Shown piece by piece: positions 1 to 7,897 of a stretch of DNA of 64,000 nucleotides. The position numbers and the translations under genes are program-made. This DNA comes from Streptomyces sp. Ag109_O5-10 (GTDB taxonomy: Bacteria > Actinomycetota > Actinomycetes > Streptomycetales > Streptomycetaceae), in assembly GCF_900105755.1 (NCBI RefSeq), contig NZ_FNTQ01000001.1:3968001-4032000 (forward strand). The letters are read 5' to 3'. How positions within the stretch are numbered: position 1 is the stretch's first letter; every line of letters begins with the position of its first letter. The notes beneath the pieces were generated by a model. That model was not told the DNA's origin. It saw nothing but the letters and a program-made list of their open reading frames with translations, and ran no database searches.

Positions 1-768
1 CGCCAGCTGGGGCGGGCCGAAGCTGAAGTCGAGGGTGGTGAAGTACTGGGCGAGGGTGGCCTCGTCGAAGGCCTCCCAGCGGGCGGCCTGTTCGGCGACC
101 TTGCCGACCTCCTCCAGGGAGAGGTTGCGGGAGTCGAGGAAGGCGCCGTGCACCTCACGGGTGAGGTGCGGCTCGCGCTCCAGGTAGTCCCGGCGTGCCG
201 CCCACACCGCGAAGACGAACGGCAGGCCCGTCCACTCCTTCCACAGCGCGCCGAGGTCGTGGACCTCAAGGCCGTAGCGCGGCCCGTCCAGCAGGTTGGC
301 GCGCAGGGCCGCGTCGCCGATCAGTACCGCCGCGTCCGCCTCCTGCATCATCAGGCTCAGGTCGGGCGGGCAGGTGTAGTAGTCGGGCTGGACGCCGTAG
401 CGGTCGGCGAGCAGCAGCTGGGCCAGGCGGACCGAGGTGCGGGAGGTGGAGCCGAGGGCGACCCGGCGGCCGTCCAGCTGGTCCAGCGGCACCTGCGAGA
501 CGATCACGCAGGACATCACCGGGCCGTCGCAGCCGACGGCGATGTCCGGGAAGGCGACCAGGTCGTCGGCGTTGCGCAGGAATTCGACGAGCGTGATGGG
601 GCCGATGTCGAGGTCGCCGCGCACCAGCTGCTCGCTGAGCTTCTCAGGGGTGTCCTTGGTCAGCTCGAAGTCGAGGAGGGTGCCGGTTCTCGCGAGCCCC
701 CAGTAGAGGGGCAGGCAGTTCAGGAACTGGATGTGGCCGACGCGCGGCCGGGTGCGAGAATTGTCCAC
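1..768 (-). CDS. mqnA: Chorismate dehydratase MqnA, 3' end outside window
   Basis: MqnA converts chorismate to 3-enolpyruvylbenzoate, the first step of the futalosine route to menaquinone. The first 256 codons are visible; the C-terminus runs off the left edge. The GTG start at 768 gives MDNSRTRPRVGHIQFLN, and the characteristic LNCLPLYWGL, IGPITLVEFL and ALGSTSRTSVRLAQLL segments follow, as expected for the periplasmic-binding-protein-like fold of this family. An ATG at 770 is in another frame and gives no family match. No strong ribosome binding site is visible upstream, so the start rests on similarity to Streptomyces MqnA as I remember it. The other menaquinone genes lie 10-16 kb away (mqnE, ubiX, mqnP, mqnL). 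Confidence 0.93.
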   Translation of the reverse strand, partial: MDNSRTRPRVGHIQFLNCLPLYWGLARTGTLLDFELTKDTPEKLSEQLVRGDLDIGPITLVEFLRNADDLVAFPDIAVGCDGPVMSCVIVSQVPLDQLDGRRVALGSTSRTSVRLAQLLLADRYGVQPDYYTCPPDLSLMMQEADAAVLIGDAALRANLLDGPRYGLEVHDLGALWKEWTGLPFVFAVWAARRDYLEREPHLTREVHGAFLDSRNLSLEEVGKVAEQAARWEAFDEATLAQYFTTLDFSFGPPQLA

Positions 769-781
769 ATCGCGAGACTAG

Positions 782-793
782 ACCCCATGGGGT
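782..793. promoter_or_regulatory. 12-bp perfect palindrome upstream of mqnA
   Basis: ACCCCATGGGGT lies 14 bp upstream of the mqnA start, inside the mqnA/cold-shock intergenic region. It could be an operator or chance in GC-rich DNA. Nothing else supports a function. Confidence 0.25.
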
Positions 794-894
794 ACGGTGC
801 TGGCACCGCCCCCACCCCTGGTGTCCCGACCGACCCTCCGGTCAACCCGCCCTCGGGGCATTCAAACGTCCGGGTGACGTGATCTTGGCCTCTG

Positions 895-922
895 TTGCTT
901 TCGGCTGCCCACATGCTAGGCT
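895..922 (+). promoter_or_regulatory. Predicted promoter of the cold-shock gene
   Basis: TTGCTT (895-900) and TAGGCT (917-922) are 16 bp apart, as in a vegetative sigma-70-type promoter. This would leave a leader of about 155 nt before the start at 1085. Long structured leaders are usual for cold-shock mRNAs. The leader includes an unusually T-rich run near 1021-1040 for this genome. Confidence 0.45.
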
Positions 923-1084
923 CGCCGCAAGTTGCAGTTTGGTTTCCCTTGCAGTACAGAGCCTGCGGAGCATGTAACCGCGGGCTCTCGTAGTTTTCAG
1001 ACATATGCAGTTGTGCGGCACTTAGTTTGTTTTCACACTTGCAGGTTCTGGAGCAGGGCGACCCTTTGGGCCCAAGGAGGGCTT

Positions 1085-1288
1085 ATGGCTACCGGAACCG
1101 TGAAGTGGTTCAACGCCGAAAAGGGCTTTGGATTCATCGCCCAGGAAGGCGGCGGCCCCGACGTCTTCGTCCACTACTCCGCGATCAACGCCAGCGGGTT
1201 CCGCTCCCTGGAGGAGAACCAGCAGGTGAGCTTCGACGTCACGCAGGGCCCGAAGGGTCCGCAGGCGGAGAACGTCACCCCCGTCTGA
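1085..1288 (+). CDS. Cold-shock protein (CspA family)
   Basis: A 67-residue single cold-shock domain protein that binds single-stranded nucleic acid and acts as an RNA chaperone. The RNP1-type motif KGFGFIAQEG and the RNP2-type motif DVFVHYSAI are both present, and the start MATGTVKWFNAEKGFG is typical. A strong AAGGAGG at 1074-1080 fixes the ATG at 1085 (4-nt spacer). Longer reading frames beginning upstream at 932 are leader sequence, not protein. The gene diverges from mqnA and is followed by a clear terminator. Confidence 0.97.
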   Translation: MATGTVKWFNAEKGFGFIAQEGGGPDVFVHYSAINASGFRSLEENQQVSFDVTQGPKGPQAENVTPV

Positions 1289-1332
1289 TCCCAGACAAAC
1301 CAAGTCTGATCGCAGACTGAGTGCAGTACCCA

Positions 1333-1365
1333 AGGAGCCCCGCGCCGTCAGGCGACGGGGCTCCT
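1333..1365 (+). terminator. Rho-independent terminator after the cold-shock gene
   Basis: AGGAGCCCCG pairs perfectly with CGGGGCTCCT across a 13-nt loop and is followed by a T-rich run. It lies between the convergent cold-shock gene and the XRE regulator. Confidence 0.8.
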
Positions 1366-1382
1366 GCCTTTTCCGTCCCCGC

Positions 1383-1973
1383 TCACACGTGCTGCATCAC
1401 CAGCACGAACGTGGTGCCGGGCGCCAACGCCTCGTACAGATGCGGAATATCGCCGCGATACGTCAGATAATCACCGGGGTTCAATTCGACGGTTTCTCCG
1501 CGCGGCCCCGCCTTGACCTTCCCGCCGCATACGACGAGGTGCTCGACCGTTCCCGGAATGTGCGGCTCGGACTCCCGCGCCACGCCCGGCTCCATCCGCA
1601 GGTGGTAGACGTCCCGGCGGACACCGGGCGGGCTGGACGACAGGAGGGTCGCGGCGAAGTCGGCGCGCTCCGACGCGACCGTGGGCCCCTCCCCCGCCCG
1701 GATCACCTGAACGCCGGACACCGGCGGCTCGACCAGCGCGCTGAACGGCACGCCGAGCGCCACCCCCAGCGACCACAGCGTCTCCACGCTCGGGTTGCCG
1801 CCGCCCGCCTCCAGCTGGGACAGCGTCGACTTCGCGACACCGGCCCGTTTGGCCAGCTCGGACAGGGAGAGCCCGGCCCGGGCCCGCTCACGCTTCAGCG
1901 CTCCGGCGATCCACTCCATGGGAAGCCGGTCCGGCCGGCCGGTTGCCTCGGACATCGCTCTCGTTCGCTCCAT
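1383..1973 (-). CDS. XRE-family regulator with C-terminal cupin domain
   Basis: A 196-residue protein. A Cro/C1-type helix-turn-helix occupies about residues 20-80 (LSLSELAKRAGVAKSTLSQL), and a cupin sensor domain about residues 115-190 (LNPGDYLTYRGDIPHLYEA). Such proteins usually bind a small ligand in the cupin barrel and control the adjacent operon. It diverges from the azlCD amino-acid exporter genes over a 54-bp gap that holds GTTC-N8-GAAC repeats, so autoregulation and control of azlCD are likely (inference). ATG at 1955 (MSEATGRPDR) is an alternative start with a distant GGAG; neither start has an ideal ribosome binding site. Confidence 0.88.
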   Translation of the reverse strand: MERTRAMSEATGRPDRLPMEWIAGALKRERARAGLSLSELAKRAGVAKSTLSQLEAGGGNPSVETLWSLGVALGVPFSALVEPPVSGVQVIRAGEGPTVASERADFAATLLSSSPPGVRRDVYHLRMEPGVARESEPHIPGTVEHLVVCGGKVKAGPRGETVELNPGDYLTYRGDIPHLYEALAPGTTFVLVMQHV

Positions 1974-1983
1974 CGGTACGCTC

Positions 1984-2047
1984 GTTCGCCTTGACGAACA
2001 CCACTCTACGCGTTCATCGTAAAGAACATGCGTTCGCTGAACCGAAC
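1984..2047. promoter_or_regulatory. Three GTTC-N8-GAAC inverted repeats (candidate operator)
   Basis: Three copies of GTTC-N8-GAAC lie at 1984-1999, 2012-2027 and 2032-2047, with centres 28 and 20 bp apart. They fill the divergent promoter region of the XRE-cupin gene and azlC, and the third copy overlaps the first codons of azlC. The arrangement fits cooperative binding by the adjacent XRE-cupin protein. Confidence 0.6.
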
Positions 2048-2735
2048 AATCGGCACGGCCCGACGGCCCGTCCGGCAGGGGCGGACGGCCTCCCTGGTCC
2101 GGGACAGTTCACTCGTCTGGCTGGCCGGCGGGATCGTCGGTGTCTCCTTCGGCGCGGTCAGCGTCGCCGGCGGCCTGCCCTGGTGGGTCCCGGTCCTTAT
2201 GTCCCTGGTGGTCTACGCCGGATCGGCACAGTTCAGCGCGGTCGGCGTGCTGCTCGCCGGCGGCGGCCCACTGGCGGCCGCGGCCACCGGCCTGCTCCTC
2301 AACACCCGCACGGCGGCCTTCGGCCTCGCCGTCGCCGACCTGCTCGGCCCCGGCCGCGCCACTCGCCTGCTCGGCGCCCACCTGGTCACCGACGAGACGG
2401 TCGCCTTCGCCCTGGCCCAGCCGGACCCGGCCCGCCGTCGGGCCGCGTTCTGGGTCTCCGGGCTCGGCCTGTTCGCCGCCTGGAACGTGGGGGTGGCGGC
2501 CGGGGCCCTCGCGGGCAGCGCCCTCGGCGACACCGGCCGCTACGGCCTGGACGCGGCGTTCCCCGCGGTGCTGGTCGCCCTGGTCCTGCCCGCCCTCCGC
2601 GCGGACCGGGGCGTACGGCGCGCGGCCCTGATCGGCGCCGTGATCGCCCTCGCGGTGACCCCTGTCGTCCCGGCCGGGATCCCCGTCCTCCTCGCCCTGC
2701 CGGGCCTGTTCACGCTTGCGGGGGTACGACGATGA
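2028..2735 (+). CDS. azlC: AzlC-family branched-chain amino acid export protein
   Basis: Large subunit of the AzlCD exporter, an integral membrane protein of 235 residues. It has the AzlC-type hydrophobic segments, such as WLAGGIVGVSFGAVSVAGG near the N-terminus and a polytopic C-terminal half. Family members export branched-chain amino acids or analogues. ATG at 2028 sits inside the operator-like repeats with no ribosome binding site, so a leaderless message or a start slightly downstream is possible. The stop overlaps the start of azlD by ATGA, which indicates translational coupling. Confidence 0.9.
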   Translation: MRSLNRTIGTARRPVRQGRTASLVRDSSLVWLAGGIVGVSFGAVSVAGGLPWWVPVLMSLVVYAGSAQFSAVGVLLAGGGPLAAAATGLLLNTRTAAFGLAVADLLGPGRATRLLGAHLVTDETVAFALAQPDPARRRAAFWVSGLGLFAAWNVGVAAGALAGSALGDTGRYGLDAAFPAVLVALVLPALRADRGVRRAALIGAVIALAVTPVVPAGIPVLLALPGLFTLAGVRR

Positions 2736-3046
2736 ACGCGACGGTGGTCATGATCCTGGCGCTCGCCGTCGGCACGTACGCCTTCCGCCTGGTGGGCCCG
2801 GCGCTGCACGGCCGGGTCGAGATCCCGGCTCGGGTCCGGGAACTGGCGTCGGCGGGGGCGGTCGTGCTCCTGGTCGCCCTGCTGGCCACCGGGGCGCTGA
2901 CCGAGAGCGGCGGCTTCGCCGGGATCGCCCGCCCGGCCGGGGTGCTGGCGGCGGGCGTACTGGCCTGGCGCAGGGCGCCTTTCGCTGTCGTGGTCCTCGG
3001 CGCCGCGGCGGTGACGGCCCTGCTGCGGGCGGCTGGGGTCGGCTAG
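2732..3046 (+). CDS. azlD: AzlD-family transporter small subunit
   Basis: A 104-residue membrane protein with four hydrophobic segments, beginning MNATVVMILALAVGTYAFRL. AzlD pairs with AzlC to form the exporter. It starts inside the azlC stop codon (ATGA overlap), so the two are co-translated. The 180 bp that follow, before the convergent P450 gene, hold no gene I can support. Confidence 0.9.
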   Translation: MNATVVMILALAVGTYAFRLVGPALHGRVEIPARVRELASAGAVVLLVALLATGALTESGGFAGIARPAGVLAAGVLAWRRAPFAVVVLGAAAVTALLRAAGVG

Positions 3047-3225
3047 CGGAACCGCTGTCGGTACCGCCCGCGCCCGGCCGTCGGCACACCCGTACGGCCC
3101 CCCGGGTCGCGGGATCCCTGCGGTCACGCACGGGAAACGCCGGCCGGACGGTCCTCAGCAGTGCGGAACAGCACCTGCTGCGGGAATGGCTGGACCGCCT
3201 GGCCGACGAGGAGTGAGGCCCGGGT

Positions 3226-4419
3226 CTACCAGGCCACCGGCAGCTCCAGCGGGAACCGGCGGATGGTGTCGGTGTCCCAGCGGACCTCTTCCGGGCGCAC
3301 CGCCAGGCGGAGCGTGGGGAAGCGGTCCAGGAGGCGCTCCAGGGCGACCTCCAGTTCGGCCATCGCCAACGGCACCGCGATGCACCGGTGGCCGCCCCAG
3401 CCGAAGGTCATGTGGGGTGCGACGGGGCGGTCGGGCACGATCTCGTGGGCATCCGGATAGCGCTCCGGGTCACGGTTGGCCGTCAGGTAGGAGACGTGGA
3501 CGAAGTCGCCGCGCCGGATGACCACCCCGTCCATCTCGACGTCCTCCAGTGCCACCCGGGGAATGCCCACGCCCTTCCGGAAGGGGATGTACCGGAGCAT
3601 TTCGTGGATGAAGTCCGTCAGGTCCTTCCGGTGCGCGCGGGCGTACTCCGCCAGCTCCGGGCGGGTCAGCAGCAGGTACACGATGTCGCTGATCTGGCAG
3701 GTCGCCGTGTCCTGGCCGCTGAGTGTGAACGTCAGTGCCAGGACGGCCAGTTCCCGGTCGTCGAGCTGGTCCGTGCCGTCCCGCGCCTCGGTGAGCACGC
3801 TGATGATGTCCGTACCGGGGTTCTTCCGGCGTTCGGCGACGAGTTCGGTGAAGTAGCCGGTCAGGTCCTCCTTGGCCGCCCGTGCGACGTCCCGGTTGCC
3901 CGCGCCGACCACCAGCAGCCGCTGGACCTGCTCCTGCATCCGGGGCCACTCGGCGCGGTCGATGCCCAGCAGGTCCAGGATCGTGTGCTGGGGAAGGGGG
4001 TCGGACAGGTACCGGACCAGGTCGGCCGGCTGACCGGCCTCCTCCATCTTGTCCAGCAACTGGTCCGTGAGGAGGCCGATCCGGCCCCGCATCCGGTCCA
4101 CGTGACGCGGGGTGAAGGCCTGGGTGGCCAGGTGCCTGATCCGGCCGCTGTGCGGCGGGTCCATCACGTTGATCGACTCCGGGGAGACGATCGGCTCGGC
4201 CGTCATCCGTGGATAGTCGTACTGGATGATCGCCGCCCGGCTGAACCGGGGGTCCGTGGTCACCTGCTTCACCGACTCGAATCTGGTGACCAGCCAGGCG
4301 TCCGAGTCGCCGTACGGCAGCCGGATGGTGCCGAGGGACTCGCGCTCCATGAAGCCGGCCAGGTCCGGATCGAAGTCGAGGGCCTCGCTGAAACCGAAGG
4401 GACAGTTGATCGCCTGCAC
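3226..4419 (-). CDS. Cytochrome P450
   Basis: A soluble bacterial class I P450 of 397 residues that needs ferredoxin and reductase partners; none is encoded beside it. Visible are the I-helix oxygen-activation motif SGQDTA (about 233-238), the ExxR pair in EMLRYIPF and the heme-ligand loop FGWGGHRC with Cys346. The residue two after the heme Cys is Ala instead of the usual Gly. GTG at 4419 is preceded by AAGGAG (4426-4431). It lies 26 bp downstream of the Tat-exported DUF1259 gene on the same strand, so the two may be co-transcribed. The substrate cannot be predicted; a tailoring or catabolic hydroxylation is possible. Confidence 0.93.
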   Translation of the reverse strand: MQAINCPFGFSEALDFDPDLAGFMERESLGTIRLPYGDSDAWLVTRFESVKQVTTDPRFSRAAIIQYDYPRMTAEPIVSPESINVMDPPHSGRIRHLATQAFTPRHVDRMRGRIGLLTDQLLDKMEEAGQPADLVRYLSDPLPQHTILDLLGIDRAEWPRMQEQVQRLLVVGAGNRDVARAAKEDLTGYFTELVAERRKNPGTDIISVLTEARDGTDQLDDRELAVLALTFTLSGQDTATCQISDIVYLLLTRPELAEYARAHRKDLTDFIHEMLRYIPFRKGVGIPRVALEDVEMDGVVIRRGDFVHVSYLTANRDPERYPDAHEIVPDRPVAPHMTFGWGGHRCIAVPLAMAELEVALERLLDRFPTLRLAVRPEEVRWDTDTIRRFPLELPVAW

Positions 4420-4445
4420 GTTCTTCTCCTTCGTCGGTCGGCCGC

Positions 4446-5429
4446 TCAGTGGAACGGCACGACGTTGGTTGCGTGGACGGCGGCGCGCAGGTCCTTCGCG
4501 AGCCGCACGGCGTCGCCGATCGCCCAGTAGTGGAGGAAGAACAGGCGCGGCTCGTCCGTCAGGTTGTGGTGGTGGAGCTCGACGATGCCGACCCCGCCCT
4601 TGCGCAGCAGCTTCAGGACCGGCTGGACCTCGTCCGCGGTCATCACGAAGTCACCGTTGATCGCGGCCCTTCCCCGGCCGAGCGGCTGGAAGTTGATGGT
4701 GGTCACCGAGCCGAGGCCGGCCGGCAGGATCATGCCGCCGTCCACGATCTGCTCCGCGCGCGCCCAGACGCTCTTGTAGACGCCCTCGTCCTGGGAGCCC
4801 TTGCTGCCGAAGGCGTCGTCGATGCCCTTGGTGTCCAGGTCGAGCGTCGGGGTGGTGGGCGGCCGGTCGAGCGGGGTGCCGGTGCGGTCGAAGGCCTTGC
4901 GCAGTCCCCTGGCGACGTACACCGGGTCGTGACTGTGGGCGTGCAGGTGCAGCCACCACAGGGCGGGCTGGTGGGAGAGCAGATGCTTGTGAACGGCGTT
5001 GATGGCGATGTCGTGCTCGAGGAGCGCGTCGGTGAAGCCGTCCAGTTCGTGCTCGGTGACCACCGCGTCGCCCATCAGCAGATGGCTGCCGTCCTTGTAG
5101 CGGACGAAGGCGGTGTGGGTGCCGAGGGCCAGCGCGGTCTCGATCCGCACGCCGCGGGAGACCACCTTGAGGTCCCGGCGGGGCAGACCGGTGTGGTACA
5201 TGTACCGCTTCATGTCGCCCGGCCGGCCCAGGGCCTTGGTCACGTCCGCCCAGTCGGCGAGCTGGGTCAGCTCGGGTTCGACGAGGGTGCGCGGGTGCCC
5301 GTGGGAGAGGGCGCGCGCGGGTGGGATCGCCGCGCCCGCGAGAACGGGGGCCACGGCACCCGCGGCGAGGACGCGGCGACGGGTGGTGGCCGGTCTGGGG
5401 TGGGTTTCCTGCTGCCGGTCGTCAGCCAT
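4446..5429 (-). CDS. Tat-exported DUF1259 (LpqO/LppY-like) protein
   Basis: A 327-residue exported protein. The N-terminus has a twin-arginine signal (TRRRVLAAGAVAPVLAGAA), then two related DUF1259-type halves. Residues about 115-190 (GDAVVTEHELDGF ... WWLHLHAHSHDP) and about 255-325 (GDFVMTADEVQPV ... LFFLHYWAIGD) align with each other, which shows an internal duplication. The first half carries a histidine cluster HLHAHSH and the second HHHN, suggesting metal binding (inference). The biochemical function of the family is not known to me. GGAGGTG just upstream supports the ATG at 5429. The P450 gene follows it. Confidence 0.85.
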   Translation of the reverse strand: MADDRQQETHPRPATTRRRVLAAGAVAPVLAGAAIPPARALSHGHPRTLVEPELTQLADWADVTKALGRPGDMKRYMYHTGLPRRDLKVVSRGVRIETALALGTHTAFVRYKDGSHLLMGDAVVTEHELDGFTDALLEHDIAINAVHKHLLSHQPALWWLHLHAHSHDPVYVARGLRKAFDRTGTPLDRPPTTPTLDLDTKGIDDAFGSKGSQDEGVYKSVWARAEQIVDGGMILPAGLGSVTTINFQPLGRGRAAINGDFVMTADEVQPVLKLLRKGGVGIVELHHHNLTDEPRLFFLHYWAIGDAVRLAKDLRAAVHATNVVPFH

Positions 5430-5446
5430 GAGGCACCTCCTGGCGC

Positions 5447-5486
5447 GATGGAATCACGGGACCTGGGCAGGTCCCGTGATTTCATC
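5447..5486 (-). terminator. 18-bp inverted repeat between the ligase and DUF1259 genes
   Basis: The arms at 5447-5464 and 5469-5486 match at 17 of 18 positions, with a G-T pair as the only imperfection and a 4-nt loop. It lies just upstream of the DUF1259 ribosome binding site and downstream of the ligase stop, both on the minus strand. It is most likely a terminator or attenuator between the two genes. No T-tract follows it. Confidence 0.55.
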
Positions 5487-5546
5487 GCACCAGTGGGGCC
5501 AGGTGGACTAACGCAAATCACCTGGCACGGAGGCGGACCACTCCGT

Positions 5547-5587
5547 GTGACGGCCGCGGATCACCTTCCGTGACGGCCGCGGATCAC
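5547..5587. repeat. Short tandem duplication at the ligase stop codon
   Basis: GTGACGGCCGCGGATCAC occurs at 5547-5564 and again at 5570-5587. The second copy spans the ligase stop codon. It looks like a recent 23-bp slippage duplication. Confidence 0.6.
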
Positions 5588-7539
5588 TTCGCGTACAGAC
5601 CCTCGATCTCCGCCGCAAAGTCCTTCATGACCGCCTCGCGGCGCAGCTTCATCGACGGGGTCAGATGCCCGGCCTCCTCGGTGAAGTCGACGGGGAGCAT
5701 GGCGAAGCGCCGGATGGACTCGGGGCGGGAGACGAGCTTGTTGGCCTCGTCGACGGCGCGCTGCAGGACGGCCAGCAGCTCGGCGTCGTCCATCAGGAGC
5801 TCGGGCGGCACCGGGTGCTTGCCGTTCATCTGGCGCCAGTGGGTGAGGCCGTCCCGGTCGAGGGTGATGAGGGCGCTGACGTACGGCAGCCCGTCGCCGA
5901 CCAGCATCACCTGGGAGATGAGGGGGTGCGAGCGCAGCCAGTTCTCCAGCGGGGCGGGCGCCACGGACTTGCCGCCGGCCGTGATCAGCATCTCCTTCTT
6001 GCGGCCGGTGATGGTGAGGTAGCCCTCGTCGTCGAGTTCGCCGAGGTCTCCGGTGGCCAGCCAGCCGTCCCGGGTCGCGGGGACGACCCCGCCGGCCGCC
6101 GGGTCCCAGTAGCCGCGCAGCACGTGCTCGCCGGCGACCAGGATCTCGCCGTCGGCGGCGATCCGGACCTTGGTGCCGGGCATCGGCCAGCCGACCGTGC
6201 CGAGGCGGGGCTTGAGGGGCGGGGTGCAGGTGGTGGCCGCCGTGGTCTCGGTCAGGCCGTAGCCCTCGTAGATCTCGATGCCGGCCCCGGCGTAGAACGC
6301 GGCGAGGCGGCGGCCCAGCGGGGAGCCGCCGCAGATGATGTGCCGGACGCGGCCACCCATGGCGGTGCGGATACGGCGGTACACGAGCGGGTCGTAGAAG
6401 GTGCGGGCGGTCCTCAGGGCGCGGCCGGGCCCGCTGCCGGTGCCGGTCTGCTTCGCCTCCAGCGCCTCCCCGTAGCGCTGCGCGACCCCGGTGGCCCGGT
6501 CGAAGACGGAGACCCGGCCGCCCGACTCCGCCTTCGCCCGCGCGGTGTTGAAGACCTTCTCCAGCATGTACGGGATGGTCAGCAGGCAGGTCGGTCGGAA
6601 ACCGGCGAGGTCCGGGAGCAGGTCCTCGGCCTTGAGGCTGGGGGCGTGGCCGAGGCGGACCCCGGCGCGGATGCAGGCGATCGCCACCATGCGGCCGAAG
6701 ACGTGGGACATGGGCAGGAAGAGGAGGATGGAGACCTCTTCGTCGTTGCGCGCCTTGAAGATCGGGTAGAGGAGTTCGATCGCGTTGTCGACCTCGGCGA
6801 AGAAGTTGCCGTGCGAGAGGGCGCAGCCCTTGGGGCGGCCGGTGGTGCCCGAGGTGTAGATCAGGGTGGCGAGGGTGTCGGGGCCCAGCATGCCGCGCCG
6901 GACGCCCACCTCGCCGTCCGGCACCTCTGCGCCGGCCTCCGCGAGCCGGTCCACGTGTCCCTTCTCCATCACCCACAGGTGCCTGAGGTCGGGCAGCCGG
7001 TCGAGTTCGGGACCGAGCGCGGCGGCCTGGGCGCTGGTCTCGGTGACCAGGGCGACGGCGCCCGAGTCGTGCATGATCCAGCGGGTCTGGAAGACCGAGG
7101 AGGTCGGGTAGATCGGCACCGTCACCAGGCCGGCCGCCCAGGCGCCGAAGTCGAGGAGCGTCCACTCGTACGTCGTCCGGGACATGATCGCGATCCGGTC
7201 GCCCGGCATCAGCCCCTCCGCGATCAGCCCTTTGGCCACCGCCAGCACCTGTGCGGCGAACTGAGCGGCCGTCACGTGGGCCCAACGACCGTCTTCCTCG
7301 GTTGACTTGCGGCTGAGGACCACGGCACCCGGCTCCGCCTCCGCGTTCTCGAACGGCAGGTCGGCGAGCGAGCCGTGCCGTACCGGCGGCGCGAACGGCG
7401 GTACGTACGCCTCCCGCACCACCCCGTCCAGCCGCTGTACGAGGGGCTCGACCAGGATCGGGTTCCCGTCGTAGTCCGTGGCCTGGATCGCCGCACCGGT
7501 GGAGACGGGGGCGGCGTTCGGGTAAGAGGACGTGAACAC
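5584..7539 (-). CDS. Long-chain fatty acid--CoA ligase (AMP-forming)
   Basis: A 651-residue acyl-adenylate-forming enzyme that activates fatty acids with ATP and CoA. It shows the adenylation motif LIYTSGTTGRPKG, the GYGLTETTAATT motif, and the C-terminal hinge and catalytic region ITGRKKEMLITAGGKSVAP. GTG at 7539 (MFTSSYPNAAPVSTG) has a GGAG a few bases upstream and fits the family length. The frame stays open to 7725, but that extension has no ligase similarity. It diverges from a MaoC-type hydratase over a 358-bp region with a perfect palindrome, and a TetR gene lies nearby. This suggests a small fatty-acid utilisation locus. Confidence 0.94.
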   Translation of the reverse strand: MFTSSYPNAAPVSTGAAIQATDYDGNPILVEPLVQRLDGVVREAYVPPFAPPVRHGSLADLPFENAEAEPGAVVLSRKSTEEDGRWAHVTAAQFAAQVLAVAKGLIAEGLMPGDRIAIMSRTTYEWTLLDFGAWAAGLVTVPIYPTSSVFQTRWIMHDSGAVALVTETSAQAAALGPELDRLPDLRHLWVMEKGHVDRLAEAGAEVPDGEVGVRRGMLGPDTLATLIYTSGTTGRPKGCALSHGNFFAEVDNAIELLYPIFKARNDEEVSILLFLPMSHVFGRMVAIACIRAGVRLGHAPSLKAEDLLPDLAGFRPTCLLTIPYMLEKVFNTARAKAESGGRVSVFDRATGVAQRYGEALEAKQTGTGSGPGRALRTARTFYDPLVYRRIRTAMGGRVRHIICGGSPLGRRLAAFYAGAGIEIYEGYGLTETTAATTCTPPLKPRLGTVGWPMPGTKVRIAADGEILVAGEHVLRGYWDPAAGGVVPATRDGWLATGDLGELDDEGYLTITGRKKEMLITAGGKSVAPAPLENWLRSHPLISQVMLVGDGLPYVSALITLDRDGLTHWRQMNGKHPVPPELLMDDAELLAVLQRAVDEANKLVSRPESIRRFAMLPVDFTEEAGHLTPSMKLRREAVMKDFAAEIEGLYAK

Positions 7540-7794
7540 GGGGCGGCTCCTCGGGCGTGCAGCGGTGAACTGCTTGCTGCATGACGTACGTGCCTCGCGC
7601 ACCGAGGCGTTCACCGGCACCGGCCCTCGGAAAGGGGTTACCGGCGGTTCAGGCTGGAGATCGTACGGGGCCGCTGTGGCGGGCTTGTGGGTTTTCGGGG
7701 GTTGTCCGGGGACGGGCCTGTGCAATCCCGGAGGTTACGTGAGGGACCTTCACGTTCGACCCGATTCCCGGTGATGGACAGCTGTGACATAGGC

Positions 7795-7807
7795 TTACCT
7801 ACGGTAA
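7795..7807. promoter_or_regulatory. Perfect palindrome TTACCtacGGTAA (candidate TetR-type operator)
   Basis: This 13-bp palindrome lies in the 358-bp divergent region between the acyl-CoA ligase and the MaoC-type gene, 91 bp upstream of the latter. Short palindromes of this kind are typical of TetR-family operators. The TetR gene at 8855-9493 is the obvious candidate binder (inference). The rest of the gap, 7540-7897, holds no gene I can support. Confidence 0.45.
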
Positions 7808-7897
7808 CTTTACTCCAGAGTCAGGAACTGTGCCATCAGTCAGAGCCCTGCGCCCTTGAGGAGCGCTGCCGCCGACGGCATTGAAAGGTGAACCTCT

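Noticed and set aside
2716..3216. Possible gene overlapping azlD and running to 3216
   Set aside because: Frame is the +1 shadow of azlD with low-complexity Gly/Arg content; azlD itself is well supported.
3226..5429. Secondary-metabolite gene cluster around the P450
   Set aside because: No core biosynthetic enzyme (PKS, NRPS, terpene or RiPP) is near; a lone P450 is not enough.
7540..7725. N-terminal extension of the acyl-CoA ligase to 7725
   Set aside because: No similarity in the extension, and the GTG at 7539 has a ribosome binding site and gives the family length.
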